Below, in pieces: positions 1 to 7,170 of a stretch of DNA of 22,936 bases (position 1 is the first letter of the stretch; the number at the start of each line of letters is the position of its first letter). Position numbers and translations under genes: made by a program. The stretch is from CALGFH01 sp036003705 (GTDB lineage: Bacteria; Actinomycetota; CALGFH01), in contig DASYSE010000119.1 of the NCBI GenBank assembly GCA_036003705.1, forward strand, positions 1 through 22,936, in the 5' to 3' direction. Under the pieces are notes generated by a model, which did not search any database, was not told the origin of the DNA, and saw nothing but the letters and a program-made list of their open reading frames with translations.

Positions 1-371
1 CCGTCGCCCCGCAGGATGGCGACGATCGAGACTCCGGTGCGGGTGCGGGCCTGGGTGTCGGCGATCGCCCGGCGGGCGTAGGGGCTGCCGGGCCGGATCG
101 GCAGCCAGTCGATCGCCAGGCCCTCGACCTGCTGCTGCAGCCGGGCCAGGTGCTCGACCAGGCGGGCCGCGCCGAGCAGGTCAGCCAGGGCGTCGGCCTC
201 GTCGTCGGTGAGCTGGATCACCTCCTGGCAGGCGTCGGGGTCTTCGCGGTCGTAGACCAGCAGGTCGCGCCGTCCGGTGCGGTGGGTGACGACGCCGAGC
301 TGGCGGCCGGCCCGGGTGGTGAAGTCGTGCCGCAGCCCGACCCCGGGGAGGCTGGTCTCCTGGATGTCCAT
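1..371 (-). CDS. KhtT-like cation:proton antiporter regulatory subunit (TrkA-C domain), 3' end cut by window edge
   Basis: The minus-strand frame opening at the ATG of 369-371 stays open to base 1, giving at least 123 residues. It begins MDIQETSLPGVGLRHDFTTR and continues with a GRQLGVV segment, a LLVYDREDPDAC segment and an acidic LTDDEADALADLLG helix. This matches my memory of the N-terminal domain of actinobacterial KhtT-type proteins. The last visible part (IDWLPIRPGSPYARRAIAD, then TGVSIVAILRGDG) looks like the start of a TrkA-C (RCK-C) ligand-binding fold. Such proteins gate a membrane K+(Na+)/H+ antiporter, and the partner would be expected just beyond the left edge. AAGGAGA lies 12 bases before the ATG and AGAAGG directly abuts it. 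The gene diverges from pdxS. Family is fairly sure; the transported ion is unknown. Confidence 0.8.
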   Translation of the reverse strand, partial: MDIQETSLPGVGLRHDFTTRAGRQLGVVTHRTGRRDLLVYDREDPDACQEVIQLTDDEADALADLLGAARLVEHLARLQQQVEGLAIDWLPIRPGSPYARRAIADTQARTRTGVSIVAILRGD

Positions 372-436
372 CCTTCTGCCCGTCTCCTTGGGTCTCGGTC
401 GAATCCCCGCCGTTCCAGGTCGGCGACCTCGTGGAA

Positions 437-452
437 GCTGGCCATAGCCAGC
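437..452. promoter_or_regulatory. Perfect inverted repeat GCTGGC-CATA-GCCAGC in the divergent intergenic region
   Basis: Six-base perfect arms around a 4-base centre, 66 bases upstream of the minus-strand antiporter-subunit start and about 120 bases before the pdxS promoter. It could be an operator or a leader hairpin. A repeat this short arises easily in GC-rich DNA, so support is weak. I see no other structure in the 311-base gap 372-682 apart from the pdxS promoter. Confidence 0.25.
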
Positions 453-573
453 GGCCCGGCCTCGCCCAGCCTCGGCTGCGCCGGCGTCGCGGCGGGCGGC
501 ACCGTCAGATCGGTGCTGGCTGGAGCGACGGTAGCGCACGACGCCCGGGGCCGGCGCCCGTGACCGGCGGCCG

Positions 574-603
574 TTGAAGCAGGCGGTCGGGCTGGTGTAG
601 CCT
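574..603 (+). promoter_or_regulatory. Predicted sigma-70-type promoter of pdxS-pdxT-yebC
   Basis: TTGAAG (574-579), an 18-base spacer and TAGCCT (598-603) fit an actinobacterial housekeeping promoter (TTGNNN / TANNNT). Transcription would begin near 610, leaving a leader of about 70 bases before the chosen pdxS ATG at 683. A GntR-type PdxR gene or binding site was not seen. Confidence 0.5.
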
Positions 604-682
604 TGAAACCCGAAATATGCCCCTGAGCAGGCAAAACGTGGGCCGCTCCTGGGGCTCCAGGGCCAGCGAGGAGTTCTCCAGC

Positions 683-1573
683 ATGGAGTCCAGCAACCAG
701 GTCACCGGGACCGCGCGGGTCAAGCGCGGTCTGGCCGAGATGCTCAAGGGCGGCGTCATCATGGACGTCGTCACCGCCGACCAGGCCAAGATCGCCGAGG
801 AAGCCGGGGCCGTCGCGGTCATGGCCCTTGAGCGGGTGCCGGCCGACATCCGTGCCCAGGGCGGCGTCGCCCGCATGACCGACCCCGAGCTGGTCCACCA
901 GATCATCGAGGCCGTGTCGATCCCGGTCATGGCCAAGGCCCGCATCGGCCACTTCGTCGAGGCCCAGGTGCTGCAGGCCATCGGCGTCGACTACGTCGAC
1001 GAGTCCGAGGTCCTGAGCCCGGCCGACGAGGCCCATCACATCGACAAGTGGCAGTTCACCGTGCCGTTCGTGTGCGGGGCGACCAACCTGGGCGAGGCCC
1101 TGCGGCGGATCGCCGAGGGCGCGGCCATGATCCGTTCCAAGGGCGAGGCCGGCACAGGCAACGTGGTCGAGGCCGTCCGGCACATGCGCTCCATCGCCGG
1201 CGGCATCCGCCGCCTGGCCGGGCTGCGCCCCGACGAGCTGTTCGCCGCCGCCAAGGAGCTGGCCGCCCCCTACGACCTGGTCGCCGAGGTCGCCGCCCAG
1301 GGTCGGCTGCCGGTGGTCCTGTTCACCGCCGGCGGCCTGGCCACCCCGGCCGACGCCGCCATGATGATGCAGCTGGGCGCCGACGGGGTGTTCGTCGGCT
1401 CGGGCATCTTCAAGTCCGGCGACCCGGCCAGGCGGGCCAGGGCGATCGTCGAGGCGACCACCTTCTCCCGCGACCCGGAGATCGTCGCCAAGGTGTCGCG
1501 CGGGCTGGGCGAGCCGATGGTCGGAATCGCCGCCGTCCCGGAGGGCGAGCGGCTGGCCGACCGCGGCTGGTAG
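683..1573 (+). CDS. pdxS: Pyridoxal 5'-phosphate synthase, lyase subunit PdxS
   Basis: PdxS condenses ribose 5-phosphate, glyceraldehyde 3-phosphate and ammonia into PLP, in a 12-mer that takes ammonia from PdxT. The 296-residue product has the family length. It opens with TGTARVKRGLAEMLKGGVIMDVV, shown by residues around 8-30 with the ring-phosphate Asp at 28. MAKARIGHF (83-91) carries Lys85, which forms the first sugar Schiff base, and IRSKGEAGTGN (150-160) carries the second catalytic Lys153. The frame is open upstream to an ATG at 617, but that ATG has no ribosome site and lies almost at the predicted transcription start. The ATG at 683 has GAGGAG nine bases upstream and gives the canonical N-terminus. 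pdxT follows after four bases. Identification is secure. Confidence 0.96.
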   Translation: MESSNQVTGTARVKRGLAEMLKGGVIMDVVTADQAKIAEEAGAVAVMALERVPADIRAQGGVARMTDPELVHQIIEAVSIPVMAKARIGHFVEAQVLQAIGVDYVDESEVLSPADEAHHIDKWQFTVPFVCGATNLGEALRRIAEGAAMIRSKGEAGTGNVVEAVRHMRSIAGGIRRLAGLRPDELFAAAKELAAPYDLVAEVAAQGRLPVVLFTAGGLATPADAAMMMQLGADGVFVGSGIFKSGDPARRARAIVEATTFSRDPEIVAKVSRGLGEPMVGIAAVPEGERLADRGW

Positions 1574-1577
1574 CGCC

Positions 1578-2171
1578 GTGCCGCAGGCACCGAGGATCGG
1601 GGTCCTGGCCTACCAGGGCGACGTCCGCGAGCACCTGGAGGCGCTGGACGCGGTCGGCGCCGCCCCGGTCGAGGTCCGCGGCCTCGCCGACCTGGACGGG
1701 GTCGACGGCCTGGTCGTCCCGGGCGGGGAATCGACCGTGATCGGCAAGCTGGCCACCCGCTACGGCCTGGCGGAGCCGTTGCGGGAGCGGATCTCCGCCG
1801 GCCTGCCGGTGCTCGGCACCTGCGCCGGCATGATCTTCCTGGCCCGCGACGTCGAGGGGCCGCCACAGGACCTGCTGGGCGTGCTGGACGTGCGGGTGCG
1901 CCGCAACGCCTTCGGTCGCCAGGTTGCCTCCTTCGAGGCCGAGGTCGAGGTCAAAGGGGTGGACGGCGGGCCGGTGTCGGGGGCGTTCATCCGCGCCCCC
2001 TGGGTCGCCGAGGCCGGCCCGGCGGTCGAGGTGCTGGCCGAGATCGACGGCAAGGTGGTCGCCGTCCGCCAGGGCAACCTGCTCGCCACCGCCTTCCATC
2101 CCGAGCTGACCGGCGAGGTGCGCCTGCACCGGTGGCTGGTCGACCTGGTCGCGGAGAGGAGTACGACATGA
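1578..2171 (+). CDS. pdxT: Pyridoxal 5'-phosphate synthase, glutaminase subunit PdxT
   Basis: PdxT hydrolyses glutamine and channels ammonia to PdxS. The 197-residue protein is a class I (triad) glutamine amidotransferase: GVLAYQGDVREH at 8-19, PGGEST at 48-53 (oxyanion region), the nucleophile Cys82 in GTCAG, and His174/Glu176 in FHPE complete the triad. The start is GTG at 1578, four bases after the pdxS stop and giving the usual short N-terminus. No strong Shine-Dalgarno sequence is visible there, so translational coupling to pdxS is likely. The stop overlaps the ATG of the next gene in an ATGA. Identification is secure. Confidence 0.95.
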   Translation: MPQAPRIGVLAYQGDVREHLEALDAVGAAPVEVRGLADLDGVDGLVVPGGESTVIGKLATRYGLAEPLRERISAGLPVLGTCAGMIFLARDVEGPPQDLLGVLDVRVRRNAFGRQVASFEAEVEVKGVDGGPVSGAFIRAPWVAEAGPAVEVLAEIDGKVVAVRQGNLLATAFHPELTGEVRLHRWLVDLVAERSTT

Positions 2172-2914
2172 GCGGGCATTCCAAGTGGTCGACCATCAAG
2201 CACCAGAAGGGCGCCAAGGACGCCAGGCGCGGCAAGCTGTTCGCCAGGCTGATCCGGGCCATCGAGGTGGCGGCCAGGGAAGGCGGCAGCAGCCCCGACG
2301 GCAACCCGACCCTGGCCGACGCCATCCAGAAGGCCAAGGACAACTCGGTGCCCAACGACACCATCGACCGGGCGGTCAAGCGGGGCGCCGGCGAGCTGGC
2401 CGGCCAGCGCCTGGAGCTGGTGACCTACGAGGCCTACGCCCCCGGCGGGGTGGCGATGATGGTCGAGACCCTGACCGACAACCGCAACCGGACCACCGCC
2501 GACATCCGGCACGTGGTCAACAAGGGCGGCGGCAGCCTGGCCGACGCCGGCAGCGTCGCCTACCTCTTCAACCGCCGAGGGCAGCTGGTGGTGCCCGGCG
2601 ACGGGGTCGACGAGGACCGGGTCATGGAGGTCGCCCTGGAGGCCGGGGCCGAGGACGTCGAGGCCGACGGGCAGGGCTTCACCGTCACCACCGCCCCCGG
2701 TGACCTCCGGGCCGTGCGGGCCGCCTTCGACGCGGCCGGCATCCCCTACGCATCGGCCGAGGTCACCATGGTCCCGAGCATGTCGGTCCCCCTCGACCGC
2801 GGCGACGCCGTCCGGGTCCTGCGCCTGCTCGACGCCCTCGAGGACCTCGACGACGTCCAGGACGTCTACGCGAATTTCGATATCGCTGATGAGATCATGG
2901 CCGAAGTGAGCTGA
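2168..2914 (+). CDS. yebC: YebC/TACO1-family translational or transcriptional regulator
   Basis: A 248-residue protein beginning MSGHSKWSTIKHQKGAKDA, the hallmark N-terminus of the YebC/PmpR/TACO1 family. It continues with GNPTLADAIQKAKDNSVPNDTI and EAYAPGGVA, and has an acidic C-terminus (EDLDDVQDVYANFD). Some members act as DNA-binding regulators; recent work on the family links it to translation of difficult sequences such as polyproline, so a single role cannot be assigned here. GGAGAGGAG lies six bases before the ATG, which overlaps the pdxT stop by four bases. In many actinobacteria yebC is followed directly or closely by ruvC; here about 5.8 kb of other genes intervene. Confidence 0.94.
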   Translation: MSGHSKWSTIKHQKGAKDARRGKLFARLIRAIEVAAREGGSSPDGNPTLADAIQKAKDNSVPNDTIDRAVKRGAGELAGQRLELVTYEAYAPGGVAMMVETLTDNRNRTTADIRHVVNKGGGSLADAGSVAYLFNRRGQLVVPGDGVDEDRVMEVALEAGAEDVEADGQGFTVTTAPGDLRAVRAAFDAAGIPYASAEVTMVPSMSVPLDRGDAVRVLRLLDALEDLDDVQDVYANFDIADEIMAEVS

Positions 2915-2936
2915 GCATCACAGGCTCTGATGGCCT

Positions 2937-2952
2937 CCTGCGGGCGAGCAGG
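2937..2952. terminator. Weak hairpin between convergent yebC and SDR gene
   Basis: CCTGC (2937-2941) and GCAGG (2948-2952) form a 5-bp stem with a 6-base loop in the short gap between two convergent genes. There is no T-tract. Position favours a bidirectional terminator, but the stem is weak. Confidence 0.25.
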
Positions 2953-2985
2953 CCGAGATGACCGTCCGCCTCGAGCAGGCGCGGG

Positions 2986-3765
2986 TCACCCGGGTCCGGG
3001 CTCCCAGGGCAACGGCAGCATGGCGGCCTGGCCGCCGTCCACTACCACGACCGAGCCGTTCACGTACGAGCTTGACGGGTGGACCAGCCACGCCACCGCT
3101 CGGGCGATGTCGGCCGGCTCTCCGATCCGTCCCACCGGGTTGACGACCTGGCGGCCAGACAGGAGGTCGTCGGTGAGGAAGGGCTCGGTGAGGGGTGTGC
3201 GAACCCAGCCCGGCGCGACGGCATTGACGGTGATGCCACGCGGGCCCAGGTCCATGGCCATCGAACGAGTCAGGCCATGCAGCCCGGCCTTGCTGGCATC
3301 GTAGTCGGTCACATGCGGCTCGGAGGCGAACGCGTTGGTCGCGGAGACGAACACGATCCGTCCTGGCCGGCCGGCCGCCACCATCGCCCGTGCCGCCGCC
3401 TGCCCGACGAGGAAGCAACCTTTGAGGTTGACGGCCAGGGTCTCGTCCCACTGCTGCTCGGTCAGCTCCAGGAACGGCCGTTCGGCGCCCACGCCGTGCG
3501 AGCAGACCAGGATACCGGGGTCGCCGAACCGCTCGGACGTCCAGCTGACCAGGGACTGGGCCGAAACGGCCTGGGACACGTCGCAGGGATGGGCGGCCAC
3601 GCGGTGGCCACGGGTCATCAGCTCAGCCGCCAGCCCGTCGAGCTCGATTGCGGTGCGGGCGGCGGCGACCACGATCGCGCCCTGCTCGGCCAGGACCCGG
3701 GCGATCTCGCGGCCGATGCCGCGGCCGGCGCCGGTGACGATGGCGACGCTGCCGTCCAGTTGCAT
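2986..3765 (-). CDS. Short-chain dehydrogenase/reductase (SDR) family oxidoreductase
   Basis: A 259-residue classical SDR. The Rossmann nucleotide-binding motif TGAGRGIG is at 11-18, Asn113 is in the VNLKG segment, Ser141 begins SATNAF, and Tyr155-x3-Lys159 is the YDASK active site. The conserved C-terminal VNAVAPGWVRTP and VVDGGQ elements are present. It should therefore catalyse NAD(P)-dependent oxidation or reduction of a carbonyl/alcohol; the substrate cannot be read from sequence. One deviation: the usual NNAG motif after strand 4 is CSHG at 88-91. Its ATG lies 24 bases after the stop of the methyltransferase gene on the same strand, so the two probably share a transcript. The Shine-Dalgarno sequence is weak (AGGGCGG). 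Confidence 0.88.
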   Translation of the reverse strand: MQLDGSVAIVTGAGRGIGREIARVLAEQGAIVVAAARTAIELDGLAAELMTRGHRVAAHPCDVSQAVSAQSLVSWTSERFGDPGILVCSHGVGAERPFLELTEQQWDETLAVNLKGCFLVGQAAARAMVAAGRPGRIVFVSATNAFASEPHVTDYDASKAGLHGLTRSMAMDLGPRGITVNAVAPGWVRTPLTEPFLTDDLLSGRQVVNPVGRIGEPADIARAVAWLVHPSSSYVNGSVVVVDGGQAAMLPLPWEPGPG

Positions 3766-3789
3766 GTCCGCCCTGCCTTGTCTGGCGCC

Positions 3790-4638
3790 TCAGGCCTCCT
3801 TCACGCTGGCGACGAAGCTACCCAATCCCTTTCCCATCCCGTAGCTGATCGTCAGTGCGGCCGCGGGGGTGACGTATTCGTCACGAAGCGGCAGGATCTT
3901 GTCACCGTTCATCACGTTGGTGGCGCCCACCTCCAAGTTCCTGGCCAGCGTGAGGCGCCCGCTCAGCTTCAGGGCATTGACGGGACCGGGCGGGCTCACC
4001 GGCAGGGCAACTTCACACCGCACGCCTGGCTCGAGCGGTCCCTCGGCGAAGCGCCCGCTCCAAAGGACAGCCCGCCGGCTTCGCTCGATTGCCTCCAGCT
4101 GGGTCCATCCGATTCCTGAATCCGAGAGGAACGGCCACTCGTGGCGCGGAGCGCGTATCACGTATCCGTAGTTGCGCTCATCCACCCACATGAGCTGTAC
4201 CTCGGTCTGGTACCCCTCTGGGATGAATCGTGTCCCTGCCGTGGCAACGCCTCGCTCGAAGAGCGAGTTGATGACGGGGACCTGAAGCTCCTCGATCAGG
4301 CCAGTGTCGATCAATTCCGCGACCACCACGTCGACGGAGGAGGGAAGGTCGATCTCCCTGGCATCTCCACGTAGGACCTCGATCGTCCCGCTGAGCCCGT
4401 TCGCTCGAACCGTCTCCTCCAAGCAGTCGCACAGGTGGTCGTCAATTTCGACGGAGAACACCTTGCGTGCCCCTGCTTCAGCGGCGAACAGACTCAGGAT
4501 GCCGGTTCCGGCACCGACTTCCAGAACAACGTCATCTTGCCCGACTATTTCTCGTATCGCGGTCCGAAACGAAGTTGTTCGCAACTCATCCCTGAGGCAC
4601 ACGTAGGCGAAGTCGCCACTGCCCCAAATATCGCTCAT
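3790..4638 (-). CDS. PRMT-like class I SAM-dependent methyltransferase
   Basis: This protein resembles eukaryotic protein arginine methyltransferases more than ordinary bacterial methyltransferases. The order is a CLRDELRTTSFRTAI helix like the PRMT N-terminal helix, SAM motif I VLEVGAGTG followed by ILSLFAAEAGARKVFSVEID (Glu as ribose-binding acid), RGDAREIDLP, and AELIDTGLIEE, whose two Glu residues nine apart match the spacing of the PRMT double-E loop. A beta-rich C-terminal half follows, but I do not find a clear THW loop. Activity on arginine is therefore uncertain; small-molecule methylation is possible. The start chosen is ATG 4638 (281 codons). A TTG at 4677, in frame and with GAGGAG six bases upstream, would add 13 residues. 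GC is low (32 of 60 bases at 4441-4500), suggesting acquisition. It probably forms an operon with the SDR gene. Confidence 0.72.
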   Translation of the reverse strand: MSDIWGSGDFAYVCLRDELRTTSFRTAIREIVGQDDVVLEVGAGTGILSLFAAEAGARKVFSVEIDDHLCDCLEETVRANGLSGTIEVLRGDAREIDLPSSVDVVVAELIDTGLIEELQVPVINSLFERGVATAGTRFIPEGYQTEVQLMWVDERNYGYVIRAPRHEWPFLSDSGIGWTQLEAIERSRRAVLWSGRFAEGPLEPGVRCEVALPVSPPGPVNALKLSGRLTLARNLEVGATNVMNGDKILPLRDEYVTPAAALTISYGMGKGLGSFVASVKEA

Positions 4639-4680
4639 GACGCGGCTCGCCTTCTCGCAGGTCGCGGTACGACCCAATCC

Positions 4681-4701
4681 GTACTCCTCGTCGAGGAGTA
4701 C
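4681..4701. promoter_or_regulatory. 21-base perfect palindrome, candidate operator
   Basis: GTACTCCTCG (4681-4690), one central T, then its exact reverse complement CGAGGAGTAC (4692-4701). It lies directly upstream of the PRMT-like gene, overlaps that gene's predicted -10 element and contains a GAGGAG ribosome site. The size and placement suit a dimeric repressor (for example TetR- or GntR-type), or an RNA hairpin hiding the ribosome site of a TTG start at 4677. No regulator gene is visible next to it. Confidence 0.5.
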
Positions 4702-4723
4702 CAGATGTGGACAATGCTGTCAA
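4695..4723 (-). promoter_or_regulatory. Predicted promoter of the PRMT-like/SDR operon
   Basis: On the minus strand a perfect consensus -35, TTGACA (4718-4723), is followed by 17 bases and TACTCC (4695-4700) preceded by TG (extended -10). The -10 is imperfect. The -10 lies inside the 21-base palindrome, so a protein bound there would block transcription. The remaining gap up to the kinase start at 4904 is AT-richer than the flanks and shows no gene I can support. Confidence 0.45.
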
Positions 4724-4903
4724 GCGACCTACTCATATCAATACACCCAACACCGTTCCGCTCCGGCGGATCATCAAACACGAGGTTCGGCGCGAGGGCA
4801 GCGGCAGCATGGGAGCCTCCCCGACGTCACCTCTCACCGAATTGTGTGGTGAGATCGGTCCGCTCGAACGAAAGGTTGCAGGCGGAGTGCCGATAACACC
4901 AGC

Positions 4904-6520
4904 GTGATCTCGAAACCGATGCGCAGCTTCCTGGCCGCCGAGGCGATCTTCATCCTCGGCTACTTCCTGCTACCGCCCTCGGGGCTCAAGACCGCCAGCT
5001 ACACGGCGCTGGGCCTGTCCTCGGTCGTCGCGCTGGTCGTCGGGGCTCGCATCCATCGGCCTCGCCAGCCGCTGGCCTGGTATCTGCTGGCGGGCGGCCT
5101 GCTTGCACTCACGGTCGGCGACACGATCAACAATTCCTACGAATGGGTGCTGCACGTCGAGGCGCCGTTCCCGTCGCTGGCTGATGCCGTCTACCTGGCC
5201 TTCTACCCGCTGCTGGCGCCTGGGCTGCTGCTGCTGGTCCGGGCCCGGACGCCGGGCCATGACCGCAGCAGCCTGATCGATGCCATCATCATCGCGACCG
5301 GTGTCGGGCTGCTGTCGTGGATCTTCTTGATCGTTCCCTACGTCAGAGCTCCCGACCTGACGCTGCTGCAGCGCCTGGTCTCGATCTATTACCCGCTCGG
5401 GGACATCCTGCTGCTGGCGGTGGCCGTTCGCCTGTGGCGGGCCGGCATCCAGAGCAACCCAGCATTCCGGCTGCTCACCGCCAGTCTGCTGGCCCTGCTG
5501 GTCGGGGACACGGTGTATGGGCTGAGCCAGCTCACTGTCGGGTGGGTGCCCGGCGGCGCCCTCGACCTCGGCTGGGTCGTCTTCTACCTCGGCCTCGGCG
5601 CGGCCGCACTCCACCCGTCGATGCGGTCGCTGTCCGAGCCGACCGCCCCCCCGGCACCCCGGTTGACCTGGCAGCGTCGCATTCTGCTGACCGCAGCGAC
5701 GCTGATGGCCCCGGCCATGCTGGTCATCCAGACCGTCAGGCACCAGCCGATCGACGTGGGGGTCAACGCCGCCGGCACGGTGGTGCTCTTCATCCTGCTG
5801 ACCGCGCGCATGACCGGCCTGGCCGGCCAGTCGGCTCGCCAGGAGGAACGGGAACGGGCGCTCACCAAGGTGCTCGACGCGGCCCAGCAGGAACGAGTCC
5901 GTCTGGCCGCCGACCTTCACGATGGGCCGGTGCAGGAGCTCACCGCGATGACCTACGGGTTGGAGCGGGTCGATCGCCGCCTCCAGACCCAAGGGCCCGA
6001 CGCCGCACGGGAGCTGCTCGGCGAGCAGAAGGCTGCGCTGGTCGACGTGACCCGCACCCTGCGCAACCTGCTTTCCGAGCTGCGCCCGCCCGCCATCGAC
6101 GAGCACGGCCTGGCGGGCGCCATCAAGCTCCACGGGGACGCCTTCGCCAAGCAGGCCAAGATCGACGTCGACGTCGACGCCCAGGTCGACTCGCGGCTGG
6201 CGCCGGAGGTGGAGACCATCGTCTACCGGGTGACCCAGGAGGCGCTGACCAACGTGGCCAAGCACGCCCAGGCCAGTCATGTGTGGATCCGCCTGACCAC
6301 CGACCAGCACACCGTGGACCTGACCGTTCGGGACGACGGGGTCGGCTTCGACCCCGCCCTGGCGGCCCGGCTGCTCAAGGATGGCCACTACGGCCTGGCC
6401 GGCATGCGGGAACGGGTCGAGCTTGGCGGCGGCCGCCTGACCTTGGATTCCCAACTCGGCCACGGGACCACCATCCACGTTGCGCTGGCCCCGCAATTCG
6501 TTTCCTCCGTCCTTCAGTAG
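4904..6520 (+). CDS. Polytopic membrane NarL-type (HisKA_3) sensor histidine kinase
   Basis: A 538-residue sensor kinase. Residues 8-303 contain about eight to ten hydrophobic segments separated by short loops, so the input domain is almost wholly in the membrane, with no extracellular PAS or CHASE domain. After a short coiled coil (310-330) comes the HisKA_3 dimerisation helix with phosphoacceptor His339 in LAADLHDGPVQE. The ATPase domain has the N box QEALTNVAKH (445-454), DDGVGFD (477-483) and GHYGLAGM (494-501). The family phosphorylates a partner receiver; the gene 22 bases downstream is the obvious candidate. The start is GTG 4904 (ATG 4919 is the alternative); neither has a well-spaced ribosome site. 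The ligand is unknown; a hydrophobic signal is an inference from the all-membrane sensor. Confidence 0.9.
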   Translation: MISKPMRSFLAAEAIFILGYFLLPPSGLKTASYTALGLSSVVALVVGARIHRPRQPLAWYLLAGGLLALTVGDTINNSYEWVLHVEAPFPSLADAVYLAFYPLLAPGLLLLVRARTPGHDRSSLIDAIIIATGVGLLSWIFLIVPYVRAPDLTLLQRLVSIYYPLGDILLLAVAVRLWRAGIQSNPAFRLLTASLLALLVGDTVYGLSQLTVGWVPGGALDLGWVVFYLGLGAAALHPSMRSLSEPTAPPAPRLTWQRRILLTAATLMAPAMLVIQTVRHQPIDVGVNAAGTVVLFILLTARMTGLAGQSARQEERERALTKVLDAAQQERVRLAADLHDGPVQELTAMTYGLERVDRRLQTQGPDAARELLGEQKAALVDVTRTLRNLLSELRPPAIDEHGLAGAIKLHGDAFAKQAKIDVDVDAQVDSRLAPEVETIVYRVTQEALTNVAKHAQASHVWIRLTTDQHTVDLTVRDDGVGFDPALAARLLKDGHYGLAGMRERVELGGGRLTLDSQLGHGTTIHVALAPQFVSSVLQ

Positions 6521-6542
6521 GCCACTAGTCCGGGAGACCAAC

Positions 6543-7046
6543 GTGAGCTTGAGCTTGCTGCACCGACCCGACGACACCGCGTCAGCCGGCCGCCCTGATG
6601 ATCACAGCGAGGACCGCGGCCTCGCTGGGGCCGCCGTGCCGGCACCGGCCACGTCGGCGGGGCAGCCAGCCGACGTTTCGCCACCGGCGTCTCGCGTGCT
6701 GGTGGTCGACGACACCGCCAGCATCCGCAAGGAGATCCGGCTCCTGCTCGAGGACGCCGGGCTCACCGTGGTGGGGGAGGGCAGCCACGGCGCCGAGGGC
6801 GTGATGCTGGCCCGAGAGCTGCGACCGGACGTGGTGGTGATGGACGTTCGCATGCCGATCCTGGACGGGATCGCGGCCACCGGCCACATCACCCGCGAGC
6901 TTCCCGACACCCGCGTGATCGTGTTCAGCGCCTTCGACGACGAGGAGCTGACGGACGCTGCTCGGGCTGCCGGAGCGACCGGCTTCATCACCAAGGGCGC
7001 CTCCCCGGCGGCGATCGCCGCCGCGGTCCGGGACGCCGCCGGCTGA
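6543..7046 (+). CDS. Stand-alone receiver-domain response regulator
   Basis: A 167-residue protein with GTG start at 6543 and GGGAG six bases upstream. Residues 1-49 are Ala/Pro/Ser-rich and look disordered. Residues 50-162 are a CheY-like receiver: acidic pair Asp56-Asp57 in VLVVDD, phosphoacceptor Asp101 in VVMDVRMP, Ser129 and Lys151 in FITKGAS. The protein ends directly after the receiver, so the LuxR-type HTH output domain usual for partners of NarL-type kinases is absent. It could act by protein contact, as a phosphate sink, or through an unlinked output protein. The kinase gene ends 22 bases upstream. No frameshifted HTH remnant is visible in the 124 bases that follow. Confidence 0.9.
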   Translation: MSLSLLHRPDDTASAGRPDDHSEDRGLAGAAVPAPATSAGQPADVSPPASRVLVVDDTASIRKEIRLLLEDAGLTVVGEGSHGAEGVMLARELRPDVVVMDVRMPILDGIAATGHITRELPDTRVIVFSAFDDEELTDAARAAGATGFITKGASPAAIAAAVRDAAG

Positions 7047-7127
7047 TCCGCGGCCCCAGCATCCGGAATTCGACCTCTCGGGGCGGGTGTGACAGGATAG
7101 GGACTCTTAACCGGATCGACAGACTTA

Positions 7128-7147
7128 GCGGGATCCCACGATCCCGC
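7128..7147 (+). promoter_or_regulatory. Perfect 8-bp inverted repeat in the leader of the oxoamine-synthase-family gene
   Basis: GCGGGATC (7128-7135), loop CCAC, GATCCCGC (7140-7147). It ends 23 bases before the ATG at 7171 and just upstream of its ribosome site (GGAGGAG). It may be an operator, an RNA hairpin in the 5' leader, or a terminator after the response regulator. A possible promoter upstream (TTCGAC 7069-7074, 18 bases, CAGGAT 7093-7098) would place it in the leader. Confidence 0.4.
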
Positions 7148-7170
7148 GGTCGGTTCGGGGGAGGAGTCGT

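Noticed and set aside
617..682. Upstream ATG extension of pdxS by 22 residues
   Set aside because: No ribosome site, non-family sequence, and the ATG lies almost on the predicted transcription start; ATG 683 with GAGGAG fits better.
4970..6577. Long minus-strand ORF opposite the histidine kinase
   Set aside because: Antisense shadow rich in Gln, Gly and Asp; the plus strand shows clear kinase motifs in the right order.
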